From positions 1 through 31,255 of the IMG/VR virus record IMGVR_UViG_3300020473_000087: a stretch of DNA of 31,255 nucleotides; one strand, 5' to 3'. This stretch comes from a virus. Positions 14,174-23,153 of the stretch are shown piece after piece. The translations under genes were made by a program, and so were the position numbers. Position 1 is the first letter of the stretch, and each line of letters begins with the position of its first letter. Under the pieces are notes generated by a model. The model made no database searches, was not told where the DNA came from, and was given only the letters and a program-made list of their open reading frames with translations.

Positions 14174-14369
14174 GGAAGTTGGATCAGAACTTGGAGAACC
14201 AGACTGCAAGTTAATTTCTCCATATGTTGTGAATGATGATGGGACACTTGAACCTTTTTTAAAAAGTGTCACAAAGGATATTGAATTTATGATGAGTTCT
14301 GATAAAATACTTACATTGGCGACTCCAACACCAACTCTAATTGAAAAGTATCAAGACTTAATTAAGTAA
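14142..14369 (+). CDS. Hypothetical protein upstream of gp43
   Basis: A 75-residue protein from ATG 14142 (14118 is in frame but lies deeper in the preceding gene). The sequence includes GSELGEPDCKLISPYVV, EPFLKSVTKDIEFMMSSDKI and LATPTPTLIEKYQDLIK. No family is recognised. The pattern ISPY...P...T.D.....S..I.T...P...L...Y is consistent with a conserved small cyanophage protein. Its TAA overlaps the gp43 ATG, so it is translated with the polymerase. Confidence 0.6.
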   Translation: MNQLKLVSQIEEVGSELGEPDCKLISPYVVNDDGTLEPFLKSVTKDIEFMMSSDKILTLATPTPTLIEKYQDLIK

Positions 14370-16864
14370 TGAGATTCTATACAAACGTCCAGATGGTTGG
14401 AGACAACTTCTTGGTTCGTGGTTACGAGGATGGTAAACATTTCGCAACCCGTGAGAAGTTTTATCCAACCCTTTTTGTTGACTCAAAAAAGAAGAGTAAG
14501 TATAGAACATTAACTGGAGATTCTGTTGAGGCAATTGAGCCTGGTTCAGTTAGGGATTGTCGTGAGTTTATAAAGAAATATACTGATGTAGAGAATTTTA
14601 ATATTTACGGTAATGAGAGATTTATCTATCAATATATTTCTGATAAGTATCCAGAGGATGAATTAAAATTTGATATTGAGAAGATTAAATTAGTTACACT
14701 TGATATTGAGGTTAAGTCTGAGAATGGATTCCCTGATGTAGAATCTGCTGCTGAAGAAATACTTCTTATATCAATACAGGATTATACCACTAAGGAGATT
14801 ATAACTTGGGGTCTTGGTTCATTTAAGAATACTCAGAAGAATGTAACTTATAAAGCATTTAGGACAGAGTATGAACTTCTAAATGATTTCATTAACTGGT
14901 GGATGATTGAATCCAACACACCAGAAGTTATTACTGGGTGGAATAGTAAGTTATATGATATTCCATATATGTGTCGTAGGATTGAGAGGATCCTTGGTGA
15001 GAAGTTAATGAAGAGAATGTCACCTTGGGGATTGGTTACTGAAGATGAAACTTATATTGCTGGTCGTAGATATGTTTCGTATGATATTGGTGGTGTCTCA
15101 CAATTAGACTATTTGGACTTATATAAGAAGTTTACTTATAAGGCACAAGAATCATATAGGTTGGATTATATTGCTGGTGTTGAATTGGGTCAGAAGAAGT
15201 TAGACCATAGTGAGTATGATACATTTAAGGACTTCTACACAAAAGGTTGGCAAAAGTTTGTAGAGTATAATATAATTGACGTTGAACTTGTTGACCGTCT
15301 GGAAGACAAGATGAAACTTATTGAACTTGCATTGACTATGGCATATGATGCTAAGGTCAATTATGAAGATGTGTTTTATCAAGTCCGAATGTGGGACACA
15401 ATCATATATAATTATCTAAAGAAGAGGAATATAGTTATTCCTCCTAAGAATCGATCACAAAAAAATGAGAGGTATGCAGGAGCTTATGTCAAGGAACCGA
15501 AAGCAGGACGTTATGATTGGGTGGTCTCTTTTGACCTTAACAGTCTGTATCCTCATCTTATTATGCAATACAATATCAGTCCAGAGACCATCAGGGAGAC
15601 TAGACACAGTAGTGCCAGCGTTGAAAGGATCTTAAATAAGGAATGTGAGTTTGATGGAGATTATGCAGTTTGTGCGAATGGAGCACAATATAGGAAAGAT
15701 GTGCGAGGATTCCTTCCTGAACTTATGGATAAGATGTACAGTGAAAGAGTCATCTTCAAGAAGAGAATGCTTAAAGCAAAGCAGGATTATGAAAAGAACC
15801 CTTCTAATGAACTCATTAAAGAGATTGCCAGATGTAATAATATCCAGATGGCCAAAAAGATATCTCTTAACAGTGCTTATGGTGCTATTGGGAATCAGTA
15901 CTTTCGATATTATAAACTGGCTAACGCTGAAGCCATTACCCTGAGTGGTCAGGTCTCTATTCGTTGGATAGAGAACAAAATGAATCAGAAGATGAATAAG
16001 ATTTTGAAAACGGAGGAGATTGATTATGTTATTGCTTCAGATACTGATTCCATTTATCTTAATCTCGGTCCTTTGGTCGAAGGTGTATACCAGGGAAGAG
16101 AGAAAACTAATGAGGGCGTTGTGTCGTTCCTTAATAAGATCTGTGAAATGGAATTTGAGCCTTTTATTGAAGGTGCTTACCAAGAATTGGCCGACTACGT
16201 AAATGCCTATGATCAGAAGATGTTCATGAAACGTGAGAACATTGCTGAACGTGGTATCTGGACTGCTAAGAAGAGATACATTCTGAATGTATGGGATAGT
16301 GAAGGAGTTAGGTATGAAGAACCTAAGTTAAAGATGATGGGTATTGAGGCAGTTAAATCCTCAACACCTGCACCTTGTAGAGAGATGATTAAGGATGCTC
16401 TTAAGTTAATTATGAATGATACTGAGGAGAATGTTCAGAAGTATATTGAAGATTGTAGAACTAAGTTTAGAAAACTTCCTCCAGAGGATATTGCATTTCC
16501 AAGAACAGCATCTAATGTTCAGAAGTATAAATCAACATCTACAATTTATGCAAAAGGAACTCCTATACATATACGGGGTGCATTGCTTTTTAATCATTAT
16601 GTTAATCAGAAAAAACTGACTAATAAGTATTCACCTATTGGGAATGGAGAAAAGGTCAAGTTTCTCTATCTCAAAAAACCAAACATTATACAGGAAAATG
16701 TAGTTTCTTTTATTCAAGATTTTCCTACTGAACTTGGTCTTGACAAATACATCGACTATGACCTACAATTTGAGAAGAGTTTTGTTGAACCACTCAGAGC
16801 GATTCTTGATGCGATTGGCTGGAATGTCGAAAAAACTGTAAATTTAGAATCATTCTTTTCCTAA
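14369..16864 (+). CDS. gp43: DNA polymerase gp43 (family B)
   Basis: An 831-residue family B polymerase. The 3'-5' exonuclease motifs are present: Exo I DIE (D112, E114), Exo II GWNSKLYDIPY (D197) and Exo III YNIIDVEL (D304). The polymerase motifs follow: DLNSLYPH (D389), KKISLNSAYGAIGN, and SDTDS (D558, D560). The length is a little under T4 gp43 (898). Proofreading and polymerase sites are both intact and no intein or intron interrupts the gene. It replicates the phage genome with gp45, gp44/62 and gp41. The start and stop both overlap neighbours by one base. The palm-coding part (about 15480-16250) has more C-ending codons than the ends. Confidence 0.97.
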   Translation: MRFYTNVQMVGDNFLVRGYEDGKHFATREKFYPTLFVDSKKKSKYRTLTGDSVEAIEPGSVRDCREFIKKYTDVENFNIYGNERFIYQYISDKYPEDELKFDIEKIKLVTLDIEVKSENGFPDVESAAEEILLISIQDYTTKEIITWGLGSFKNTQKNVTYKAFRTEYELLNDFINWWMIESNTPEVITGWNSKLYDIPYMCRRIERILGEKLMKRMSPWGLVTEDETYIAGRRYVSYDIGGVSQLDYLDLYKKFTYKAQESYRLDYIAGVELGQKKLDHSEYDTFKDFYTKGWQKFVEYNIIDVELVDRLEDKMKLIELALTMAYDAKVNYEDVFYQVRMWDTIIYNYLKKRNIVIPPKNRSQKNERYAGAYVKEPKAGRYDWVVSFDLNSLYPHLIMQYNISPETIRETRHSSASVERILNKECEFDGDYAVCANGAQYRKDVRGFLPELMDKMYSERVIFKKRMLKAKQDYEKNPSNELIKEIARCNNIQMAKKISLNSAYGAIGNQYFRYYKLANAEAITLSGQVSIRWIENKMNQKMNKILKTEEIDYVIASDTDSIYLNLGPLVEGVYQGREKTNEGVVSFLNKICEMEFEPFIEGAYQELADYVNAYDQKMFMKRENIAERGIWTAKKRYILNVWDSEGVRYEEPKLKMMGIEAVKSSTPAPCREMIKDALKLIMNDTEENVQKYIEDCRTKFRKLPPEDIAFPRTASNVQKYKSTSTIYAKGTPIHIRGALLFNHYVNQKKLTNKYSPIGNGEKVKFLYLKKPNIIQENVVSFIQDFPTELGLDKYIDYDLQFEKSFVEPLRAILDAIGWNVEKTVNLESFFS

Positions 16865-17073
16865 TGGAATTACCTATCACAGATAAAGATTTAGACACAA
16901 TAGTCAGAGCTCTTGCTTTAGGAGGTGATACTAGACTATATCATCTTTTAAAAGATGTTAGAAGTGATAGGCAAGTTGAGTTTAAAACAGAACAGACTGA
17001 TGATGAACCTACAGTTAAGATCTATTCTGAATCTGACGATTATCAATGCAAACATGGAGAGTGTGACATCTAA
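16864..17073 (+). CDS. Small hypothetical protein, paralogue of next gene
   Basis: A 69-residue acidic protein starting on the gp43 stop and ending on the next ATG. The start MELPITDKDLDTIVRALALG resembles that of the following 52-residue product (MDLPINNEEFTEIISSL), suggesting an old tandem duplication. The C-terminal part (YQCKHGECDI) has a C-x4-C pair that could bind metal, but one pair alone is weak evidence. No family is recognised. Confidence 0.6.
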   Translation: MELPITDKDLDTIVRALALGGDTRLYHLLKDVRSDRQVEFKTEQTDDEPTVKIYSESDDYQCKHGECDI

Positions 17074-17231
17074 TGGATTTACCTATTAATAATGAAGAGT
17101 TTACTGAAATTATTTCTTCTCTTGATATGGAGAGTGAACTATATAAGAAACTTAAATTAACACAACAGTTGATGGAAGATGGAGGACCATATAAAAAAAT
17201 ACTCCGTGAAAAATATGGTTACGTTGCATAA
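17073..17231 (+). CDS. Small hypothetical protein, paralogue of preceding gene
   Basis: A 52-residue protein between two one-base TAATG overlaps (17073 and 17231). The first ten residues (MDLPINNEEF) parallel MELPITDKDL of the gene before. The C-terminal end is MEDGGPYKKILREKYGYVA. It is short but its perfect coupling and paralogy support it. Function unknown. Confidence 0.6.
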   Translation: MDLPINNEEFTEIISSLDMESELYKKLKLTQQLMEDGGPYKKILREKYGYVA

Positions 17232-17692
17232 TGTTTTTTAAAAAAGTGAGTCTTGTTACTGGTGGGTTTGATCCTATCCACAGTGGACATATATCATACT
17301 TTGAGAGAGCAAAGGATCTCTCTGGTTATCTTGTAGTAGGTCTTAACACTGAAGAATGGTTGACCAAAAAGAAAGGTCAATATTTTCAATCATGGGTAGA
17401 ACGTGCTGAGATAATTAGACATTTAGATATGGTTGATGCTGTTATTTCTTGGGATGATGATGAAATTGGTTCTGCTTGTGGTGCTCTTGCTAAGTGCTTA
17501 GAGATATCAGAGAAAGTTATTTTCTGTAATGGTGGTGATAGGGGTAAAGATAATACTCCTGAAAACATCAGGTATGGTAAAAATCCACGAGTAAAATTTG
17601 AATATGGTATTGGTGGAGAAGACAAAATGAATAGTAGTTCTTGGATTCTTAGGGGTTACTTTGAAAGACAACGTAAATTGTTAGGTATTTAA
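17231..17692 (+). CDS. Cytidylyltransferase-like nucleotidyltransferase (RfaE2/ADP-heptose synthase type)
   Basis: A 153-residue nucleotidyltransferase of the HxGH superfamily. The signature GGFDPIHSGH is at residues 11-20, followed by LVVGLNTEEWLTKKKG (the adenylyl/cytidylyl binding strand) and W-ERAEIIRHLDMVDAV. In cyanophages such proteins are often annotated ADP-heptose synthase or glycerol-3-phosphate cytidylyltransferase; the true acceptor is not determined by the motif. A GGDRGKDNTPE segment follows, which fits a substrate loop. It lies between gp43 and uvsX, two bases before the latter. A role in nucleotide-sugar or lipid modification is possible, but the position in a replication operon gives no direct clue. 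Confidence 0.82.
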   Translation: MFFKKVSLVTGGFDPIHSGHISYFERAKDLSGYLVVGLNTEEWLTKKKGQYFQSWVERAEIIRHLDMVDAVISWDDDEIGSACGALAKCLEISEKVIFCNGGDRGKDNTPENIRYGKNPRVKFEYGIGGEDKMNSSSWILRGYFERQRKLLGI

Positions 17693-17694
17693 TT

Positions 17695-18702
17695 ATGGAT
17701 TTTTTAAAAGAAATAGTAAAAGAAATAGGTGATGACTACACCCAACTCGCAGCAGACATTGACGGAGAAGAAAGATTCATCGACACAGGTTCGTACATCT
17801 TTAATGGATTGGTTAGCGGCTCCATTTTTGGTGGTGTTTCTTCTAATAAGATTACTGCCATCGCTGGTGAGTCTAGTACTGGTAAAACTTTCTTCTCCCT
17901 CGCAGTTGTCAAGAATTTTTTGGACTCTAATCCTGACGGTTACTGTCTTTATTTCGATACTGAAGCTGCTGTTAATAAAGGATTACTTGAATCCCGTGGA
18001 CTTGATCTAAGTAGAGTTGTTGTAGTTAATGTAGTTACTATTGAAGAATTCAGAACTAAGGCACTTAAGGCAGTTGATATATACTTAAAGACTAGTATAG
18101 AAGAACGCAAACCTTGTATGTTTGTGTTAGACTCTCTTGGTATGCTTTCTACAGAGAAAGAAATCAGAGATGCACTTGATGATAAACAAGTAAGAGATAT
18201 GACCAAATCTCAACTTGTTAAAGGAGCATTTAGAATGCTTACTCTTAAACTTGGTCAAGCAAACATTCCACTTATAGTTACAAATCACACATACGATGTT
18301 ATCGGCAGTTACATCCCTACTAAAGAAATGGGAGGCGGCTCTGGCCTCAAGTATGCCGCAAGTACGATTATCTATCTTAGCAAAAAAAAGGAAAAGGATC
18401 AGAAAGAGGTTATTGGAAACATTATTAAAGCTAAGACGCATAAATCAAGACTCTCAAAAGAAAATAAAGAAGTAAATATTCGTCTTTATTATGATGCAAG
18501 AGGGTTAGATCGCTATTATGGTCTTCTAGAATTAGGAGAGTATGGTGGTCTATGGAAGAATGTTGCTGGTCGTTATGAGATGAATGGTAAAAAGATATAT
18601 GCTAAAGAAATATTAAAGAATCCTAAAGAGTACTTTACAGATGATATAATGGCAGAACTTGATGCCATTTCAAAAGTAGTATTTTCTTATGGAACGAATT
18701 GA
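17695..18702 (+). CDS. uvsX: UvsX recombinase (RecA-like)
   Basis: A 335-residue RecA/UvsX ATPase. Walker A is GESSTGKT at residues 58-65 and Walker B is CMFVLDSLGML near 141. Further RecA-type features are IVTNHTYDVIGSYIPTKEMGGGSGLKYAAST (described here in part: the VTNH strand and the GGGSGL loop). In T4, UvsX coats single-stranded DNA and drives strand invasion for recombination-primed replication, downstream of gp46/47 resection. The 3' end overlaps gp41 by 14 bases, an unusually direct coupling of recombinase and helicase. Confidence 0.95.
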   Translation: MDFLKEIVKEIGDDYTQLAADIDGEERFIDTGSYIFNGLVSGSIFGGVSSNKITAIAGESSTGKTFFSLAVVKNFLDSNPDGYCLYFDTEAAVNKGLLESRGLDLSRVVVVNVVTIEEFRTKALKAVDIYLKTSIEERKPCMFVLDSLGMLSTEKEIRDALDDKQVRDMTKSQLVKGAFRMLTLKLGQANIPLIVTNHTYDVIGSYIPTKEMGGGSGLKYAASTIIYLSKKKEKDQKEVIGNIIKAKTHKSRLSKENKEVNIRLYYDARGLDRYYGLLELGEYGGLWKNVAGRYEMNGKKIYAKEILKNPKEYFTDDIMAELDAISKVVFSYGTN

Positions 18703-20065
18703 GACTACTATTCTTAGAAATCTGATATTCAATGAGGAGTATTCTCGTAAGGTTATACCCTTTATTGAACCAGATTATTTTGAGCAAAAATCTGAAAAGA
18801 TAATCTTTCAAGAGATATCTCAGTTCATTGTTAATTATGGATCTTCTATAACAATAGAAGCATTATCTATTGAAACAGAAAATAGAACAGACTTAACTGA
18901 AACTGAAGTAAAAGAAATTAGAGATATTACTAGTTCTTTGGATGATAGTCCAACAGATCAACAGTGGTTAACTGATACTACAGAGAAATGGTGTAGAGAT
19001 AGAGCAATCTATCTTGCACTTATGGAATCTATTGCTCTTGCTGATGGTCAGGATGAGAAGAAAGGTAGAGATGCTATTCCTAATATTCTTTCAGATGCTT
19101 TAGCAGTTTCTTTTGATACTCATATAGGACATGATTATTTGTCTGATTATGAAGAAAGATATGAATCTTATCATAGAAAAGAGGATAAGATACCTTTTGA
19201 TTTAGAATATTTTAATAAGATTACTAAGGGTGGTTTAGTTAATAAAAGTCTTAATATTGCTCTTGCAGGTACTGGTGTTGGTAAGTCACTTTTTATGTGT
19301 CATCTTGCTAGTTCTGTTTTATTAGAGGGTAAAAATGTTTTATATATTACTCTTGAGATGGCTGAGGAAAAGATTGCTGAACGTATTGATGCTAATCTTT
19401 TAAATGTAAACATACAGGATATTACAGATCTTCCTAGAAAGATATTTGAAAGTAAAGTTAATAAGTTAAGTGATAAGACGAAAGGCACACTTATTATAAA
19501 AGAGTACCCTACTGCATCTGCACACTCAGGACATTTTAAAGCATTATTAAATGAACTTGCATTGAAGAAATCCTTTAAACCTGATATAATATTCATAGAT
19601 TACTTAAATATATGTGCATCCTCAAGATATCGGGCAGGAAGTAATGTCAACTCCTATTCATACATCAAAGCAATCGCAGAAGAACTCAGGGGATTGGCTG
19701 TCGAATCGAACCTCCCTATCGTTTCTGCAACTCAAACAACTCGTAGTGGGTTTGCTAGCTCTGATGTCGATCTTACTGATACCTCTGAGTCATTCGGTCT
19801 TCCCGCTACTGCTGACCTTATGTTTGCTCTTATCAGTACAGAAGAATTGGAAGGTTTGAATCAGATAATGGTTAAACAATTAAAGAATCGTTATAATGAT
19901 CCTACTATTTTTAAGAGATTTGTTGTTGGTATTGATCGTGCAAAAATGAGATTATATGATTGTGAACAAAAGGCACAGGAAGATATAGTTGACAGTGGGC
20001 AGGAAGAAGTGTATAATAGTGAGGAAAAGAAACCCAAAAAATCGTTTGCTGAATTTAAATTCTAA
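18689..20065 (+). CDS. gp41: Replicative helicase gp41 (DnaB-like)
   Basis: A 458-residue RecA-fold helicase of the DnaB/gp41 family. The N-terminal part (ETTILRNLIFNEEYSRKVIP) is the usual hairpin/N-domain. Walker A is GTGVGKSLF near 194, an ITLEMAEEKIAERID motif follows (motif H1a), Walker B is IIFIDYLN near 300, and VSATQTTRSGF is motif H3. The arginine finger region is near MVKQLKNRYNDP. It unwinds DNA ahead of gp43 and works with a primase (gp61) not seen in this window. Bases 19610-19830 show a patch of C-rich codons. The stop overlaps the MazG start by one base. Confidence 0.95.
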   Translation: MERIETTILRNLIFNEEYSRKVIPFIEPDYFEQKSEKIIFQEISQFIVNYGSSITIEALSIETENRTDLTETEVKEIRDITSSLDDSPTDQQWLTDTTEKWCRDRAIYLALMESIALADGQDEKKGRDAIPNILSDALAVSFDTHIGHDYLSDYEERYESYHRKEDKIPFDLEYFNKITKGGLVNKSLNIALAGTGVGKSLFMCHLASSVLLEGKNVLYITLEMAEEKIAERIDANLLNVNIQDITDLPRKIFESKVNKLSDKTKGTLIIKEYPTASAHSGHFKALLNELALKKSFKPDIIFIDYLNICASSRYRAGSNVNSYSYIKAIAEELRGLAVESNLPIVSATQTTRSGFASSDVDLTDTSESFGLPATADLMFALISTEELEGLNQIMVKQLKNRYNDPTIFKRFVVGIDRAKMRLYDCEQKAQEDIVDSGQEEVYNSEEKKPKKSFAEFKF

Positions 20066-20475
20066 TGACTAAACAAGTTGATTTTGAAAAATATTCTAAG
20101 TTTGTAGATGCGGTAACATCTGATGAATCTAAAGATTTTCTAGCACTATCAGATCGTCTGGTAATGTTAGATGAAAAAGGTGCAAATATAGAAAGACTCC
20201 TTACTGCTGGTGTTGGTTTGAATGCTGAAGCAGGTGAGTTTCTAGAGATTGTAAAGAAGATGATATTCCAAGGTAAACCTTGGGATAAAGCTAATAAAGA
20301 ACATCTTATAGTTGAGTTAGGTGATGTTATTTGGTATGCAGCAAATGCTTGTATGGCACTTGATATTTCCTTTGAAGAAGTAGTTGCTCGTAATGTTACC
20401 AAACTTGAGAAGAGGTATCCTGGTGGTCAGTTTGATGTATATTATTCTGAGCACAGAGATGAAGATGATCTATAA
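20065..20475 (+). CDS. mazG: MazG-family nucleotide pyrophosphohydrolase
   Basis: A 136-residue protein with the MazG core: GLNAEAGEFLEIVKKM (E55, E58), then ELGDVIWYAAN (E84, D87), giving the ExxE...ExxD magnesium-binding pattern. MazG hydrolyses NTPs or (p)ppGpp to monophosphates; in cyanophages it has been proposed to modulate host stress signalling or supply nucleotides, though in vitro preference for ppGpp is disputed. It is flanked by gp41 and purM with one-base overlaps, so nucleotide metabolism is coupled to replication. Confidence 0.93.
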   Translation: MTKQVDFEKYSKFVDAVTSDESKDFLALSDRLVMLDEKGANIERLLTAGVGLNAEAGEFLEIVKKMIFQGKPWDKANKEHLIVELGDVIWYAANACMALDISFEEVVARNVTKLEKRYPGGQFDVYYSEHRDEDDL

Positions 20476-21416
20476 TGGATTATAAATCATCTGGAGTTGA
20501 TATCGAAGCAGGAAATGCTTTTGTTGAAAGATTGATGAAGAAAGCACCTGGTATTGGTGGCTTTAATGGAATGGCAAGAGTTCCTAGTGGATATGATAAA
20601 CCTATATTAGTTTCTGGTGCTGATGGAGTAGGAACTAAAATTAACATATGCTGTGTTGCTAGAGATTATACAACCATAGGTATTGATCTTGTTGCAATGT
20701 GTGTTAATGATGTAATTACTTGTGGTGCTAAACCATTATATTTTTTAGATTATATTTCTCTTAATACAATTAATCCTGTTGTAGATGATATTATGGTGGG
20801 GATATTAAAGGGATGTGAATTATCAGGAATAGATCTTTTAGGTGGAGAAACTGCTGAACATATTAGACAAGGAAATATAGATCTTGCGGGATTTTGTACG
20901 GGTATAGTAGAAGAAAGTGAAATAATAGATGGTCATCTTATTAAGGAAGGTGATGCAATTATTGGTATAGAAAGTAGTGGTCTTCATAGTAATGGATATA
21001 CTTTAATTAATGATATGTTATGGAGGCATAAAATTTCTTATGATAAGAGTTATTTTAATAAAGGTACTCCAGAACTTCTTACACCAACTATAATATATGC
21101 AGAACTAGTACAGGATTTAATAAGTGAATTTCCTATACTTGGTATGGCTCATATAACTGGTGGTGGTATACCTGGTAATCTTCCAAGATGTATTCCAGGT
21201 GGATTGGAGGCAAATGTTGATTATAATTCTTGGCCATTACCAGAGATCTTTAAGAAGATTCAATTAGCAGGTGAGATTCCAGAAGAAGAAATGAAAAAGG
21301 TATTTAATCTTGGTATTGGATATTGTTTAGTAGTTCCTGAAGAAGTTGTAACAGATGTGCAACTTAGAATAGATGGTCATGGTTACAAATCTTGGACTAT
21401 TGGCTATATAAATTAG
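20475..21416 (+). CDS. purM: Phosphoribosylaminoimidazole synthetase (AIR synthetase) PurM
   Basis: A 313-residue PurM. The typical YKSSGVDIEAGN start, VSGADGVGTKI, GIDLVAMCVNDV, LLGGETAEH, SSGLHSNGYTL and AHITGGGIPGN motifs are in order. The enzyme closes FGAM to AIR in purine synthesis using ATP. It is somewhat shorter than host enzymes (about 345). As a phage auxiliary metabolic gene it would raise purine supply during replication. It follows mazG with a one-base overlap. All recognisable active-site motifs are intact, so a working enzyme is likely. Confidence 0.96.
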   Translation: MDYKSSGVDIEAGNAFVERLMKKAPGIGGFNGMARVPSGYDKPILVSGADGVGTKINICCVARDYTTIGIDLVAMCVNDVITCGAKPLYFLDYISLNTINPVVDDIMVGILKGCELSGIDLLGGETAEHIRQGNIDLAGFCTGIVEESEIIDGHLIKEGDAIIGIESSGLHSNGYTLINDMLWRHKISYDKSYFNKGTPELLTPTIIYAELVQDLISEFPILGMAHITGGGIPGNLPRCIPGGLEANVDYNSWPLPEIFKKIQLAGEIPEEEMKKVFNLGIGYCLVVPEEVVTDVQLRIDGHGYKSWTIGYIN

Positions 21417-21430
21417 AATCAAATGATACA

Positions 21431-21637
21431 ATGAGAGAGCAATTACTTAAAGCATTATTAGCACACGCTCAAGGTGATATCCAAAAACATGTTGCTAATG
21501 TAGAAGTATATTTACAGAACCCTGTAGGTATTGGTGAGCATTCTAATATTATAGAAGCAATGGAAGAAGAGATTAATATGATTGCCAAGTATCAAGATCA
21601 GATCGACGTTATCAATAAATATTTCAAGAATAAGTAA
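21431..21637 (+). CDS. Conserved small cyanophage protein
   Basis: A 68-residue protein from ATG 21431 (an ATG at 21392 inside purM is in frame but not needed). The sequence MREQLLKALLAHAQGDIQKH, then VEVYLQNPVGIGEHSNIIEA and INMIAKYQDQIDVINKYF is helical and familiar as a conserved T4-like cyanophage protein of unknown role. It lies at the junction between replication genes and the structural side. No domain assignment is possible. Confidence 0.8.
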   Translation: MREQLLKALLAHAQGDIQKHVANVEVYLQNPVGIGEHSNIIEAMEEEINMIAKYQDQIDVINKYFKNK

Positions 21638-21642
21638 TCTAA

Positions 21643-22929
21643 ATGGCTACTGATAATCAACTGCTTTCTTTGAATAAAGCATTAGGAGTATTTCAATTTG
21701 GAAAGGAAGTGGATGATGTTGATATATCAGTTAAAAAAGCAGGTGCAAAGTCTGTAACATATACAGTTAAATCTTCTGATAGAGAAACAACAAGGAATAA
21801 TGTTGAAGGTTCTTTAAAGAAGTTTAACGTTGGTACGATATCTCGTAAACAAATGAGTATATCATCTATGGCAGTTACTCAATGTCAGATGAGTGACGTA
21901 AAACTTATGTTTGTATATAAACCCACTAAAGGGGGAATGTCACAAACAACTTTAAATTCATCTATTACAGAACTTTTTCCTTGCATAGCATTTATAACTG
22001 GTATTAGATCAAATAGTGTAAGAGGAGTACAGGATTTTTATAATAAGGTTAGAAATGCTAATAATAGTTCATTACCTTGTTATTTGGGTAATGATGCTAA
22101 AGCAGGTAAAGAATTTATTGATAAAGCAGAGCAAGGAAAATTTAATGAAAAGGTTCAGAATGCAATTAATATTTTAAAATGGATTGAAGGTGTTAATAAA
22201 TTTCATCCTATTGCAATGGTCTATTGGGGATATCGTAAGAAACCAAAGGGTGTAATGAGTAATCATCCTGGTGATATTTTTCTCCAATTTGAAAATGGCA
22301 AGATGTTAGGAGTTAGTTTAAAGGCTGGTGGTGAAAAAACAGATGAACCAAAATTAAATACTTATGTAAGACCTATCTATGAATTTTATGGCAAACTTAA
22401 TGAGTATGAGAAACTAAAGAATTTGTTATGGCCACAGTATATGCAGATTCCAGGAATGACTGAATCTGATAAAAGACATTGGGGTAAGACTTCTCTTGCA
22501 TTAAAGACGTATGAATTTGAAAAGGATGATGAAGATAAGTATAATGAATTATATGATATAAATTTAGAAATTATAAAAACTCAGTTGATCAATTTACTTA
22601 ATAGTGATTTTAATAAAACAAGATTATGGTTAATGGAAAAGGTAGCACAACAACAAAAAGATGTTCCTGTTGTTGTAGTTAAAGCAACTGACAGAACAGC
22701 AAGAAGGGATAAAGCAACTGATATTCTTATTGAATCACTTGCTTCTGTTAAAACGATAGCAGCAGGACAATCAAAAAAGAAGTCGAAACAAGCTTGGAAT
22801 ATTAATTTAAGGGATGGATCTGCATTAGAATTGGATTTTACAACTAGGACTAATAAAGTTGGTGCAGCACATAAACTAGGACAATTTTCTAATTTAGCTG
22901 TAAAATTTAATAAAGTGAAAAAAGTATGA
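21643..22929 (+). CDS. Conserved hypothetical protein, possible PD-(D/E)XK-type fold
   Basis: A 428-residue protein of no recognised named family. The centre has GDIFLQFENGKMLGVSLKAG, with D211 and SLK at 225-227, giving D-x13-S-x-K, the same spacing as the nuclease-like proteins at 9493 and 10034 but with S in place of E or Q. Around it lie WIEGVNKFHPIAMVYWGYRK and KLNTYVRPIYEFYGKL. The C-terminal 100 residues are basic (KKKSKQAWNINLRDG). A nuclease or nucleic-acid-processing role is inference. It overlaps the next gene by ATGA. Confidence 0.75.
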   Translation: MATDNQLLSLNKALGVFQFGKEVDDVDISVKKAGAKSVTYTVKSSDRETTRNNVEGSLKKFNVGTISRKQMSISSMAVTQCQMSDVKLMFVYKPTKGGMSQTTLNSSITELFPCIAFITGIRSNSVRGVQDFYNKVRNANNSSLPCYLGNDAKAGKEFIDKAEQGKFNEKVQNAINILKWIEGVNKFHPIAMVYWGYRKKPKGVMSNHPGDIFLQFENGKMLGVSLKAGGEKTDEPKLNTYVRPIYEFYGKLNEYEKLKNLLWPQYMQIPGMTESDKRHWGKTSLALKTYEFEKDDEDKYNELYDINLEIIKTQLINLLNSDFNKTRLWLMEKVAQQQKDVPVVVVKATDRTARRDKATDILIESLASVKTIAAGQSKKKSKQAWNINLRDGSALELDFTTRTNKVGAAHKLGQFSNLAVKFNKVKKV

Positions 22930-23153
22930 AGTTAGAAATAGTAAAAGATTTGATAAAAGGTTTTGAACCTACTTCTAGAAGTAGTAAAGAAAAGTATAAT
23001 GAGTTTCTTTATTATTGTTTTATGACTTTTGAAAAAAAGATTAAGTCAAAATCGTCAGGTAAGTCAAAGAATAAATATAGTATTATGAGGGATAATACCC
23101 TTAAGTATCTTATTGCAAACGAAAAAGCGATAACTGCAGAATTAACAAAATGA
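22926..23153 (+). CDS. Small basic hypothetical protein
   Basis: A 75-residue, lysine/serine-rich protein (KKIKSKSSGKSKNKYS in the middle). It is coupled by ATGA overlaps to both neighbours. Nothing is recognised. The flanking context (an unknown 428-residue protein and a capsid-targeted-like nucleotidyltransferase) gives no clear role. Confidence 0.65.
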   Translation: MKLEIVKDLIKGFEPTSRSSKEKYNEFLYYCFMTFEKKIKSKSSGKSKNKYSIMRDNTLKYLIANEKAITAELTK

